Part shown: positions 8,296 through 16,822 of the stretch, in pieces
Layout of the letters: every line of letters begins with the position of its first letter
Position numbering within the stretch: the first letter of the stretch is position 1
Assembly (NCBI RefSeq): GCF_007748195.1
Contig: NZ_CP037920.1
Span: forward strand, 6,387,300 to 6,451,299
DNA: 64,000 nucleotides
From: Gimesia aquarii
GTDB lineage: Bacteria; Planctomycetota; Planctomycetia; Planctomycetales; Planctomycetaceae
Direction: 5' to 3'
Program-made: the position numbers and the translations under genes
Notes under the pieces: generated by a model
Told to the model about the DNA's origin: nothing
Databases searched by the model: none
The model's input: only the letters and a program-made list of their open reading frames with translations

Positions 8296-9825
8296 TCAGG
8301 AAATAGCCCGCTGGATCAGATTATGAGTGATCTGTTGAACGCGTTCATCCGGGCCATGCGGTCGGGACCAGTGCGACCAGGGCAACATATGACCGGGTGG
8401 ACTGGCAAGGTCCTGACACCAGAAGATTGTAGAAGCATTAAACACAAAGTTCCCTTTGGGTCCCGGGTAGATCGTGGCCGTCCATTGCTGTGGATTCACG
8501 CCTCCCTGGAGAGCCGTACCTCGCGCGACGACTTCTAATCCTGGAATATCAGATGGTGGATCGCCATGATATTCCCAACCGATGAGGCCAGGAATGGAAT
8601 CACCTTTTTTCATCCCGGTGTTTTTAAACATCCAATGGTCGGGTAATTCACATACCCAGTCTCCGCCCCCGTTCACAGGATCCACATTCCGGGAGCCCAT
8701 TAAGTAACCTTCATCCGGGCCACGATGGGGAAACGGTCCATTATCTCGTTCACGTGCTTCGGCATACTTATACTTTCCGCCGTAAGGACCACCGCGAAAC
8801 ATAATCCGCTGTGGCCGTCCATCGGTACTCTCTAATAGTGGCGTTACCCAACATACCGAGTTACCGGAAAAGAAGAGCAGGTTCACACCGGAATCACGCA
8901 TCTTGACGACAGATTCGTACTGCTTAATGTCCCAGTACTCATCGTGCCCCACTGACAAAAACGACTTGCACTTTAAGCCATGATCTGGGGTGACCATATC
9001 ACTATTCGAGCAGTAGGTCACATCATAACCGTGCTTTTCCAGCCAGTAGGCAAACGGGAATTCAAAACAGAGCCACTCACCCGAACCGAGAGATTGCGGG
9101 TTATCATAAATCTGTGCGTACTTGGCATAGGGACGATCAAAACTGACATCAGCCCAGGGACCTTGATTTCCTTTGGGATGCGTATAAACAGAATAGTTAC
9201 TTGGCCATTTGTTATAAGCCTGCCAGGTGTTGTCAGAACATTGAAAGAGAATGTCGGCAGGACGATCATCTTTGACAATAAAGACGACATAATTTTGCCA
9301 ATAGCCATATCCTGTTTTATCTTTAAGTGTTGAAAGCCGACCCAGATAAACACCGCTTGGCCAGTCGTCAGGAATGGTTAAAGAAACAGCGGCGTCCCAA
9401 TGACACTCATGTAAATTCTTTTTGCCCGGTTTTGGTACAGGCTGAGGTTTACCTTGAAAGGGACCCAAATTTTGCATCAATCTTGCGCCACGTCCACCAT
9501 AATAACCGGTACGAAAAATTTCGATTTTGAATTCCTGGGCTGGACGTGTCGAAACCATAATCTCAATTTCGTCCCCGGCAGCAACGCTTTGCTTCGAACA
9601 ATACCCTTCGATCTTAGATGAGCGGAATCCCCCCCGTTTATCGAGCTGAACCCGTGTGAGTTGCCAATCCGAGGCCCCTGCTTTCAAGTTTTCACGATGG
9701 ATCAAATCGGGATCAGCACCTGCTGACTGAGATGCGTTCAAAGAAACAGTCCCCGCCAGCGACGCCAATGAAGTTGCTACGGCTCCTTTGAGGAGATTGC
9801 GGCGATCTGGGTTCACATCTTTCAT
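8296..9825 (-). CDS. N,N-dimethylformamidase beta-subunit-like protein, Tat-exported
   Basis: A 509-residue protein with an N-terminal twin-arginine-type leader (DRRNLLKGAVATSLASLAG). The body matches the large-subunit C-terminal domain of N,N-dimethylformamidase: EIFRTGYYGGRGAR, SDNTWQAYNKWP, FPFAYWLEKHGYDVTYCSNSD, SVGHDEYWD and FFSGNSVCWV are characteristic. The bacterial formamidase cleaves an amide, but many planctomycete homologues are exported and their substrates are untested, so the amidase activity is inferred. It is convergent with the sigma cassette and transcribed alone. Cytosolic formamidases lack a Tat leader, which makes exact function doubtful. Confidence 0.75.
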   Translation of the reverse strand: MKDVNPDRRNLLKGAVATSLASLAGTVSLNASQSAGADPDLIHRENLKAGASDWQLTRVQLDKRGGFRSSKIEGYCSKQSVAAGDEIEIMVSTRPAQEFKIEIFRTGYYGGRGARLMQNLGPFQGKPQPVPKPGKKNLHECHWDAAVSLTIPDDWPSGVYLGRLSTLKDKTGYGYWQNYVVFIVKDDRPADILFQCSDNTWQAYNKWPSNYSVYTHPKGNQGPWADVSFDRPYAKYAQIYDNPQSLGSGEWLCFEFPFAYWLEKHGYDVTYCSNSDMVTPDHGLKCKSFLSVGHDEYWDIKQYESVVKMRDSGVNLLFFSGNSVCWVTPLLESTDGRPQRIMFRGGPYGGKYKYAEARERDNGPFPHRGPDEGYLMGSRNVDPVNGGGDWVCELPDHWMFKNTGMKKGDSIPGLIGWEYHGDPPSDIPGLEVVARGTALQGGVNPQQWTATIYPGPKGNFVFNASTIFWCQDLASPPGHMLPWSHWSRPHGPDERVQQITHNLIQRAIS

Positions 9826-10055
9826 CTATCGAATTCCTTATGCTCAAAGCGGTCAATCATTACAAAGCAATTCAGTCTACTAACCCACTTATTATTTTTT
9901 TTAGAATTTCATAGTTTTTCAATTCTGACTTTATGATAACCGCAACATGACTAAAATAAGAGCATAATCAAATTTATTTTAAAGTCAGTTTGAGATTAAT
10001 AGACCTTATCGATGATAGCCGCTATTGATCGTGACTCACACATTGGGAGCTGTCA

Positions 10056-11333
10056 GTGGCATCATTTTCTCTGGATCAAGCCGAAATCAGAGCCTTCTAT
10101 CAAGCGTTTTCCAAACAGCTTGAAATAGAACTGAAAGAACTGGAACCGACACTCGTCGATATTCGACGCACACTTCACAAATTTCCCGAAGTCAGTGGTG
10201 AAGAGAAAAGAACATCCCAGTTGATCTCGGAAAAATTAAACGCAATTGGGCTGCAACCTCAAATTATGCGCAAAGACGTAGGCGTCACCGCAGACTTGAC
10301 TCTGGGTACAATTGCTCCCAATGCGCCTCTGATTGCCATTCGTGCCGACATTGATGCCTTACGAATTACAGATCAGAAAGAAGTTGATTATTGCTCTCAT
10401 AACCCGGGTATCGGGCATCTCTGTGGACATGACGCCCATACAGCGATCACTTTAGGAGTGGCACTTGGAGTCAATCGACTCGCCGAATATTTCAAAAACC
10501 AATGGAAGGGATTCGGACTCCGCTTGCGGTTTATTTTTCAGCCTGCTGAAGAAATTTGCTTAGGCGCACGCTGGCTGGTCAAACAAGGGGTCATGGAAGA
10601 CGTCGATGCCATTATTGGCCTGCATATGGACCCGGAAATTGAAGCGGGCGCTGCCAATATTCGCTATGGTGTCATGACAGCTTTCTGCGATGAAGTCCAA
10701 TTTAAAATCCACGGAACGGGAGGTCATGCAGCGCGACCGCATCATGTTGATGATCCAATTACCACAGCCGCTCAACTCATCTCGAGTCTCTATCAGAATC
10801 TCCCCCGATCCATCGATTCGCGCACGCCAGCTGTATTTACGATTGGGCAAATCGCTGCTGGACAGGCCCCGAATGTCGTTCCTGAAACTGCAGAATTGAG
10901 AGGGTCCTTGCGTTCCACCAATGAGCATGCTCGTTCCGTTTTACACAAGACGATCGAAGACATCGCTCAGGGGATTGCACTCAGCACCGGCACAAGAATT
11001 GATGTTCTCTTTAAATCCCCCCTGCCGGCAGTCGTCAATGATTCGATTATAACCGCTGCTTTTGAACAATCGGCAAAAGATGTGCTGGGACATCAGCAAG
11101 TAGGCCAGATCGACATGCCCAGTATGGGGGGGGAAGATTTTTCGATTTATCTGGATTCGGCTCCTGGTTCGATGTTACGGCTGGGCTGTGCACGACCAGA
11201 TCAGGAAGCGGTGTTTCTACATTCTCCTTATTTCGACATTGATGAACGCGTACTAGCCATCGGCAGCCGCATCATGCTGCAGACGGCACTTCTGCTTTCA
11301 CTCAATCCACAAATTCTTCAAAAAGGTGGCTAA
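10056..11333 (+). CDS. M20 family amidohydrolase
   Basis: A 425-residue zinc amidohydrolase of the M20D group (aminoacylase, IAA-amino-acid hydrolase and N-acyl-diaminopimelate deacylase relatives). The GTG start at 10056 has a GGGAG site 6 bases upstream. Metal-site motifs are GHLCGHDAHTA, FQPAEE and IGLHMDPE, and the dimerisation domain begins near GTGGHAARPH. A late MPSMGGEDFS contains the last metal ligand region. It would cleave an N-acyl or amide bond of an amino acid derivative. The next gene begins 4 bases after the stop and encodes a YbdK-like carboxylate-amine ligase, so synthesis and cleavage of an amide may be paired. The natural substrate cannot be deduced. Confidence 0.88.
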   Translation: MASFSLDQAEIRAFYQAFSKQLEIELKELEPTLVDIRRTLHKFPEVSGEEKRTSQLISEKLNAIGLQPQIMRKDVGVTADLTLGTIAPNAPLIAIRADIDALRITDQKEVDYCSHNPGIGHLCGHDAHTAITLGVALGVNRLAEYFKNQWKGFGLRLRFIFQPAEEICLGARWLVKQGVMEDVDAIIGLHMDPEIEAGAANIRYGVMTAFCDEVQFKIHGTGGHAARPHHVDDPITTAAQLISSLYQNLPRSIDSRTPAVFTIGQIAAGQAPNVVPETAELRGSLRSTNEHARSVLHKTIEDIAQGIALSTGTRIDVLFKSPLPAVVNDSIITAAFEQSAKDVLGHQQVGQIDMPSMGGEDFSIYLDSAPGSMLRLGCARPDQEAVFLHSPYFDIDERVLAIGSRIMLQTALLLSLNPQILQKGG

Positions 11334-11337
11334 TCAC

Positions 11338-12453
11338 ATGGGACCAATTTCTTTTGCAAGAAATGATTACCCGACTCTGGGAGTAGAACTCGAACTCCAG
11401 ATGGTGGATGCGGAAACATTTGCCCTTTCAAGTTCAATTACAGAGCTATTGGCGCAGCTTCCCGAAGAAACAGCTCAATCTGTCAAACCGGAACTAATGC
11501 AAAGTTACCTCGAAATCAACACGGGAATCTGCCGTACGGTTTCGGATGTCCGTGACGATCTGACAGGAAAACTAAAAGATGTCACTCAAGCCGCAGACAA
11601 ACTGGGGCTCAAACTGTTTTGGGCTGCCACGCATCCCTTTTCTTCCTGGCGGGATCAGGAAATTACTGTCAATGAACGCTACTACGAGCTGGTCGACCTG
11701 ATGCAGGATGTGGCCCGCAGGCTGGTCACCTTTGGTTTGCATATTCATGTGGGAGTCGATTCAGGCGATAAGGCCGTCATGGTCTGCGACCGTATGATGA
11801 GGCACTTGCCTTTACTGCTCTCGCTCTCTTCCAATTCTCCCTTCTGGGAAAATCGGGATACGGGCCTGCATTCGAATCGTTCCAAAATCATGGAAGGCTT
11901 ACCCACAGCCGGACTACCTCCCGCCATGCGTAACTGGAGTGAATATACGTGGCTGATCAACCACTTGATCAGTACTGGTTTCATCAATACGATTCGCGAA
12001 ATCTGGTGGGATATCCGTCCGCATCATAACTTCGGTACTGTGGAAATTCGCGTTTGTGATATGCCCGCTAATCTGGAACAGGTTTTATCTCTGACCGCTT
12101 TAGTGCAATGTCTCGTCAAATCCATCTCCAATGAAATTGATGAAGGCGCTTATCAACTACAGCATCACCCCATGATGGTCCAGCAAAATAAATGGCGCGC
12201 CACGCGCTATGGGATTGACGCCAGCCTGGTAAATAGCGACAGTTATCGGCTCTATTCCGTACTGGATTCGACCACCCATTTGGTTGATCTTCTTTCCGAT
12301 TCTTCAAAACAGCTGGAGTGTACAACTGAGTTACAAGGGATCTATGACTTGATCCAAAATTCTGGAGCCAAGCGACAATTGGAGATTATGAAAGAAACGG
12401 GGGATCGACGAGAAGTCGTCAAACAGATGATCGAAGAAAATAACACCTTCTGA
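11338..12453 (+). CDS. Carboxylate-amine ligase, glutamate-cysteine ligase type 2 family (YbdK-like)
   Basis: A 371-residue member of the GCS2 family, ATP-dependent ligases that join glutamate (or another carboxylate) to an amine. AAAGGTGG at 11322-11329 is well placed for the ATG at 11338, so I prefer it over the in-frame GTG at 11326. Visible motifs are YPTLGVELELQ, TFGLHIHVGVDSGDKA, LSLSSNSPFWENRDTG and HNFGTVEIRVCD, which build the ATP/metal site. It is translationally close to the upstream amidohydrolase. Family members such as E. coli YbdK have only weak glutamate-cysteine ligase activity, so glutathione synthesis should not be assumed. Confidence 0.85.
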   Translation: MGPISFARNDYPTLGVELELQMVDAETFALSSSITELLAQLPEETAQSVKPELMQSYLEINTGICRTVSDVRDDLTGKLKDVTQAADKLGLKLFWAATHPFSSWRDQEITVNERYYELVDLMQDVARRLVTFGLHIHVGVDSGDKAVMVCDRMMRHLPLLLSLSSNSPFWENRDTGLHSNRSKIMEGLPTAGLPPAMRNWSEYTWLINHLISTGFINTIREIWWDIRPHHNFGTVEIRVCDMPANLEQVLSLTALVQCLVKSISNEIDEGAYQLQHHPMMVQQNKWRATRYGIDASLVNSDSYRLYSVLDSTTHLVDLLSDSSKQLECTTELQGIYDLIQNSGAKRQLEIMKETGDRREVVKQMIEENNTF

Positions 12454-12533
12454 TTTCGTGTCGAATCTTCTATAATTCAGAAGCCCTTGCGAAATCAAAG
12501 AATACGTTTGACGTTTTTCAGGAATCTGATTCG

Positions 12534-13898
12534 GTGTCTGATACCGACAATCTCCCTAGCAATGAATCTCCAGCACCTGAGTCTGCAGACCAGAGTGCGC
12601 AGACACCTCAGGAAAAAGTGCGATCTTTCCCCACAACGGCCGGTATTTATCTGATGAAAGATGCGCAGGGGCGCGTGATTTATATCGGCAAAGCGGTCAA
12701 CTTGAAAAGCCGCGCTTCAAGTTATTTTACGCAAGCTGCCGCCGTTGACCGCCGTACCGCAGAACTGGTGACAGAAATCGCTGACATTGATTTCCTGGAA
12801 ACGGAAACGGAAGTCGATGCGCTGCTACTAGAAGCCCGACTGATCAAAGATATTAGGCCACGTTTCAATTCCGAACTCAAGGACGATAAAACGTTTCCGT
12901 ATCTCGAAATTACGACGCGTGAAGATTTCCCGCGAGTCGAGTTCACACGCAAGCCACATACTAAGGGAACGAAGCTGTATGGCCCCTTTACCAACGCCAA
13001 ACAACTCAGAGGCACAATCACCGTCTTACAGAAAATTTTCCGCTTCCGAAACTGCTCACTGGATATTGAAGAGGGAGACGAAAAATGGCGCTGGTTCCGC
13101 CCTTGCCTGCTGCACAGCATCAACCAATGCACGGCTCCCTGTAATTTGCGAATCAGTAAAGAAGATTATCGTAAAGACATCAACAAGCTAAAGCTGTTTC
13201 TGGATGGCAAAAAAGACCGTCTCTTGAATGAGATGAAAAAAGAGATGCAGGCTGCCTCAGAAAAAAAACTCTATGAGAAGGCGGCCCGCTTGCGGGATGA
13301 AATTCAATTGCTGGACAGCTTAAACCTGCGTGGTAATTTAGAAGATCATGCCCAGCCGGAAGTATTTTATATTGACCCGAAAAAAGGGATGCAGGGTTTA
13401 AAGAAAGTCTTCCAACTCCCTGAATTGCCTCGCCGTATCGAAGGCGTGGACATTGCCCACCTGCAGGGAGGTGAAACAGTCGCGAGCCTGGTACAGTTCA
13501 TCGACGGGTTACCTTTCAAACACGGTTATAAGCGTTTTAAAATTCGCACCGTCAAAGGCATTGACGATTTCGCCTCGATTCGCGAAGTCGTCAGCCGTCG
13601 CATCAGTCGTCTGCATCAGGAAGGCGAAAGCTTTCCCGATATTCTGCTCATCGACGGCGGGAAAGGCCAACTGAGCGCGGCGATGTCCGCAATGCACGAA
13701 CTGGGTGTGGAGCCCCCGTTTACGATTTCCCTCGCCAAACGCGAAGAAGAAGTCTTCGTCCCCGGCGAATCCGAACCCCGCCGCCTCAGCCGCCACTCGT
13801 ACGGCTTAAGACTCCTGCAATACGTGCGCGACGAATCCCACCGCTTTGCCCAGCACTATCATCATCTGCTGCGGAAGAAATCGCACTTTGACGAGTGA
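12534..13898 (+). CDS. uvrC: UvrC-like excinuclease subunit, short form
   Basis: The nucleotide-excision repair endonuclease makes both incisions with UvrA and UvrB. The 454-residue product has the GIY-YIG domain (TTAGIYLMKD ... VIYIGKAVNLKSRASSYF, residues 35-65), the cysteine-rich region (CTAPC), a UVR helix that contacts UvrB (about 238-262) and the RNase H-like 3' endonuclease core with D306 (GVDIAH), D374 (LLIDGGKGQL) and H436 (DESHRF). E. coli UvrC is about 610 residues. Here the segment between the UVR helix and the endonuclease core is nearly absent, and the protein stops 18 residues after the DESH motif, so the C-terminal double helix-hairpin-helix DNA-binding domain is missing. GTG start, no strong ribosome site. 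It may still act in repair, or may be a Cho-like variant. Confidence 0.85.
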   Translation: MSDTDNLPSNESPAPESADQSAQTPQEKVRSFPTTAGIYLMKDAQGRVIYIGKAVNLKSRASSYFTQAAAVDRRTAELVTEIADIDFLETETEVDALLLEARLIKDIRPRFNSELKDDKTFPYLEITTREDFPRVEFTRKPHTKGTKLYGPFTNAKQLRGTITVLQKIFRFRNCSLDIEEGDEKWRWFRPCLLHSINQCTAPCNLRISKEDYRKDINKLKLFLDGKKDRLLNEMKKEMQAASEKKLYEKAARLRDEIQLLDSLNLRGNLEDHAQPEVFYIDPKKGMQGLKKVFQLPELPRRIEGVDIAHLQGGETVASLVQFIDGLPFKHGYKRFKIRTVKGIDDFASIREVVSRRISRLHQEGESFPDILLIDGGKGQLSAAMSAMHELGVEPPFTISLAKREEEVFVPGESEPRRLSRHSYGLRLLQYVRDESHRFAQHYHHLLRKKSHFDE

Positions 13899-13923
13899 TT
13901 GTAAGAAGTTAGAGCCCTCCATA

Positions 13924-14340
13924 TTATTTGAGATGGTCGATGACTTCCCGAATCCACCATGTGGTTACCCATTCCAAATCATTAAATGGCATCACACGTG
14001 AGTTTGTCCAGCCGGCATCATTGAGTACCATTTCCATTCCAGGTGCGGCAATTGAATTTGTCGTGTGGATGATAACATGGCAAACGGGAGACTGTGTCGC
14101 AATAAAATCAGCAACATCGCGCCCCGTTCCAGGGTCGGGTTCTGCTTCGGATTGTGGGAACAGATCATGATCAAGGCTGATGAGAGCAGCAGACGATATG
14201 CTATCTTGTAACCAGGCAATGATATCAGGCGCATTTTTAAACATCGCAATCTTGTATTGCGAGAGTTCTTCAGACAGGACAGCGTTCATTGCTTCCAGTC
14301 GATCAAGCTCGTCATCAAGAATCACAATTGTTGATGTCAT
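13924..14340 (-). CDS. Receiver-like protein (cyclic-phosphate processing receiver domain type)
   Basis: A 138-residue single-domain protein starting at ATG 14340; an upstream GTG at 14364 is in frame but less likely. It opens with TIVILDDELDRLEAM and carries ISLDHDLFP followed by GTGRDVADFI and HVIIHTTNS. This pattern matches the receiver-like (cREC) domain named for proposed cyclic-phosphate processing, not ordinary CheY proteins: the SLDHDL block and the HTTNS strand replace the usual aspartate/threonine layout. It stands alone and is divergent from the next unknown gene. Published ideas link such domains to RNA repair or nucleotide signalling; here that is only family-based. Confidence 0.65.
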   Translation of the reverse strand: MTSTIVILDDELDRLEAMNAVLSEELSQYKIAMFKNAPDIIAWLQDSISSAALISLDHDLFPQSEAEPDPGTGRDVADFIATQSPVCHVIIHTTNSIAAPGMEMVLNDAGWTNSRVMPFNDLEWVTTWWIREVIDHLK

Positions 14341-14589
14341 AATGAAACTACCCAGGCGTCTCACTTAGTTAACCACTTTTTTCCATATTTACATCTTAAT
14401 AGATGGGAAAGTCTCGTGTTAACATTAATCTAACTGTTTCAATACTGGATATGAGCCAATGATTGTAGCGACCATAATTTCCTGGCTATTTTAAATACCA
14501 ATACTCATAATTAGAACAAGACATTCTTCGCGTTGATCAAGAGCTGTATTAAATGCTTAACTGACACCACTCTCATAAGGAAGGGGTGA

Positions 14590-15570
14590 ATGGCTATAAA
14601 TTCTGTACCCGAATTCAATCGAATATTCCTAGATCAATTGCCTGCTGAGACAATAAATGAAGCAGCAGAGCTCTTCGCCTGTGTTCTTCCCAACCGTAAA
14701 AAAACAACTGACAAGTTAACAAAACAAGGGCCGCACTTGTTAAATTTCATTCTCTATGAATTTGATATTCCTGCGAGCAACTTGAAAAAAGCAGCAAAGG
14801 CCTTGAGTATTGATGTTTCAGGTTTCACAAAAGACGAAATCATAGCTCACCTAAGGAAAATCTTACCTGAAATGGAAGAAGCCGTCAGGAAAGGTCGCTC
14901 ACTTTCAAATGTCAACACGACTTCTGCTGAATCGCAAGATTCTTCAGCGGGGATGAGCCTGGATGGCCTTTGGGAGGAGGCAGAACGAGTCGCAAAATCA
15001 GTGTTGCTATTGAAAGCAAGAAAAAGTGGGAAAACGTCAAAAAAACCGATTGCCGTTTGGAATCCAAAACTGCCCTCGAAGATGGAAAACGGCCTATGGT
15101 TCAGAATCGATATGCGCAAACATCCTGATCCAAAGCTTTGTGCCGATGGCGTGCTGGACGTGGATGTAGCCCCTTATGGTCCTGAAAGTACAGCGACGTT
15201 GAATAAAGGTCAATCATTGAAAATTAACAAGGGTGAACGACCATTATATGCTGAAGAAGCATGGGACTTTCCTTGCCAGGAAATTCTCGAAACGAAGGCG
15301 AAAAAATCGATTCGGGAAGCACTGGCTAATGATAGTGAGCTTTTGTCTGAGTATGATTCTGCATGGTGGGTCGAAGCGAACCCACGTGATATATTTACCC
15401 ACACCGCTGTTTATGCACAATTAGGTGGCTGGAATATTGGATGGCCCGATGAATCAATCGATGAACAACAAAATAAACGACTCATCGTAAGGACTTATCA
15501 GAACGCGGAACCATGGATCGAAGTGTTTCGTGTAGGACGGAAATACGAAGTGAGCGTTAGAATCACATAA
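14590..15570 (+). CDS. Uncharacterised protein, 326 residues
   Basis: I do not recognise this family. The start is well supported by AAGGAAGGGGTGA directly before the ATG. The N-terminal 90 residues are helical and resemble a short armadillo-like or SAP-like region (LLNFILYEFDIPASNLKKAA ... FTKDEIIAHLRKILPEM). A Ser-rich linker follows (residues about 105-122). The C-terminal half is rich in tryptophan and acidic residues, with DVDVAPYGPES, EEAWDFPCQEI, YDSAWWVEANPRD and AQLGGWNIGWPDE. No signal peptide or membrane segment is seen, so it is probably cytoplasmic. It is flanked by an EEP-family membrane protein and a divergent receiver-like protein, neither of which explains it. Confidence 0.7.
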   Translation: MAINSVPEFNRIFLDQLPAETINEAAELFACVLPNRKKTTDKLTKQGPHLLNFILYEFDIPASNLKKAAKALSIDVSGFTKDEIIAHLRKILPEMEEAVRKGRSLSNVNTTSAESQDSSAGMSLDGLWEEAERVAKSVLLLKARKSGKTSKKPIAVWNPKLPSKMENGLWFRIDMRKHPDPKLCADGVLDVDVAPYGPESTATLNKGQSLKINKGERPLYAEEAWDFPCQEILETKAKKSIREALANDSELLSEYDSAWWVEANPRDIFTHTAVYAQLGGWNIGWPDESIDEQQNKRLIVRTYQNAEPWIEVFRVGRKYEVSVRIT

Positions 15571-15624
15571 AAACCTGAGCCGCGAGCCACATTGCGCATA
15601 TACAAATCATTTCGCCCAATACTT

Positions 15625-16641
15625 ATGACGAATCGCCAACTAAGTACTCCACCTGAGAAACGAAGCCGTACCACCTGGATTCTGACGACACTTGTTACAG
15701 GTTTTTCTCTACTACTGTTGCTATTCCAGACACTTTGTTATACACAACAATACGATGCGTGTGCTGCCGTCACAGTTTATCCGAGTTGGGTCTGGTTTTT
15801 ATGTGGTTTGTGCTTCGCTCTCATTCTGATCAGAAACAAAAATAAGCGAACTGTGGTCGCTACACTCTGCTTGTGGCTTTTGTTTCTGGTTTTCTTTGCT
15901 GATACGCCTTTAAGTCTCTGGCGAGGCATTGGGAGTCCATCAGATCGCGAATGGATTGACGCCCGAGAGCAACAGCGCACCATGCGAGTGATTTCGCTAA
16001 ACTGTAGCGGCAGGAAAACATCGGTTCTCGCCTTAAAGCAATGGGAACCGGAACTGATTCTACTACAGGAGACGCCAAACAAAAATCAACTGACAGAAAT
16101 CACCAATGAACTCATGGGTGCTAACGGAGTCTTTCTGTCCGGCGTGGATACGTCCCTGATCACGCGAGGAGAGATTGAACTGATAGCCGCGACAGGGAAT
16201 TATATCGCAGGTAAGATCACTCTCCCCTCGGGCCAGGAATTGGTGGTCGCTTCTCTGCGACTCTCTCCCCCTCCGTTCCGCTTTGATTTATGGAATCCGG
16301 AGTGCTGGCGCGCGTTTCGAGATCACCGCATGAAACAGCGGGCTGAAGTTAAAGACCTTTCCCAAGTATTAGCGGCCCTTCCTACAGGGCTTCCCGTCAT
16401 TGTGGGAGGAGATTTCAACGCCAATCCTCGCGATCCGATTTTTGCGGAATTACCAGCGTCTCTACAAGATGCTTTTGTGAGTGCAGGCAGTGGATGGGGA
16501 AATACCATTATCAACGACATCCCGTTTTTACGAATCGACCAAATCTGGATCAACGATTCATTTCAGCCAGTACGAGTTATAGCAAACACCTCAGTCGACA
16601 CTGACCATCGGACAGTGATCGCCGATCTGATTTTTAAATAA
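15625..16641 (+). CDS. Membrane-anchored endonuclease/exonuclease/phosphatase (EEP) family protein
   Basis: About 338 residues. Three membrane segments occupy the first 100 residues (WILTTLVTGFSLLLLLFQTL, VWFLCGLCFALILI and VATLCLWLLFLVFF). The rest is an EEP fold: MRVISLNCSGR, LILLQETPNK (metal-binding glutamate), VIVGGDFNANPRDPIF and the final TDHRTVIADL with the catalytic histidine. Related planctomycete and proteobacterial proteins are phosphodiesterases of unknown substrate, with the catalytic domain outside the membrane. The ATG at 15625 is chosen over an in-frame TTG at 15592; neither has a strong ribosome site, so the start is uncertain. Confidence 0.8.
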   Translation: MTNRQLSTPPEKRSRTTWILTTLVTGFSLLLLLFQTLCYTQQYDACAAVTVYPSWVWFLCGLCFALILIRNKNKRTVVATLCLWLLFLVFFADTPLSLWRGIGSPSDREWIDAREQQRTMRVISLNCSGRKTSVLALKQWEPELILLQETPNKNQLTEITNELMGANGVFLSGVDTSLITRGEIELIAATGNYIAGKITLPSGQELVVASLRLSPPPFRFDLWNPECWRAFRDHRMKQRAEVKDLSQVLAALPTGLPVIVGGDFNANPRDPIFAELPASLQDAFVSAGSGWGNTIINDIPFLRIDQIWINDSFQPVRVIANTSVDTDHRTVIADLIFK

Positions 16642-16655
16642 ATATCACTCTTAAA

Positions 16656-16780
16656 CTGAGCGGTACGGCGCTAGCCGCCGGTATTGCACAAGTAGTCATA
16701 AAAACTAATGTCTGAAAGGAGTTTAATTTGATAGATGAAATTATTAAAGAACTACCGAGGGCTAGCGCCCTTTCGCTCAG
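16656..16780. repeat. REP-like inverted repeat pair (BIME/MITE-like element)
   Basis: The left arm 16656-16685 and the reverse complement of the right arm 16751-16780 match at 24 of 30 positions. Each arm contains its own hairpin: CGGC-GCTA-GCCG on the left and GGGC-TAGC-GCCC on the right. The outermost stem base pair differs as a compensatory C-G to G-C change. The 65-bp interior includes AAGGAG followed by a short open frame. No target duplication is visible. It lies between the stop codons of two convergent genes. Confidence 0.65.
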
Positions 16781-16822
16781 GTTCATATTCAAACTATAAA
16801 ATAACGTCCGTTGATTGTTGTT

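Noticed and set aside
12471-12476. TATAAT upstream of uvrC as a promoter -10 element
   Set aside because: No acceptable -35 hexamer at the right distance; left uncalled.
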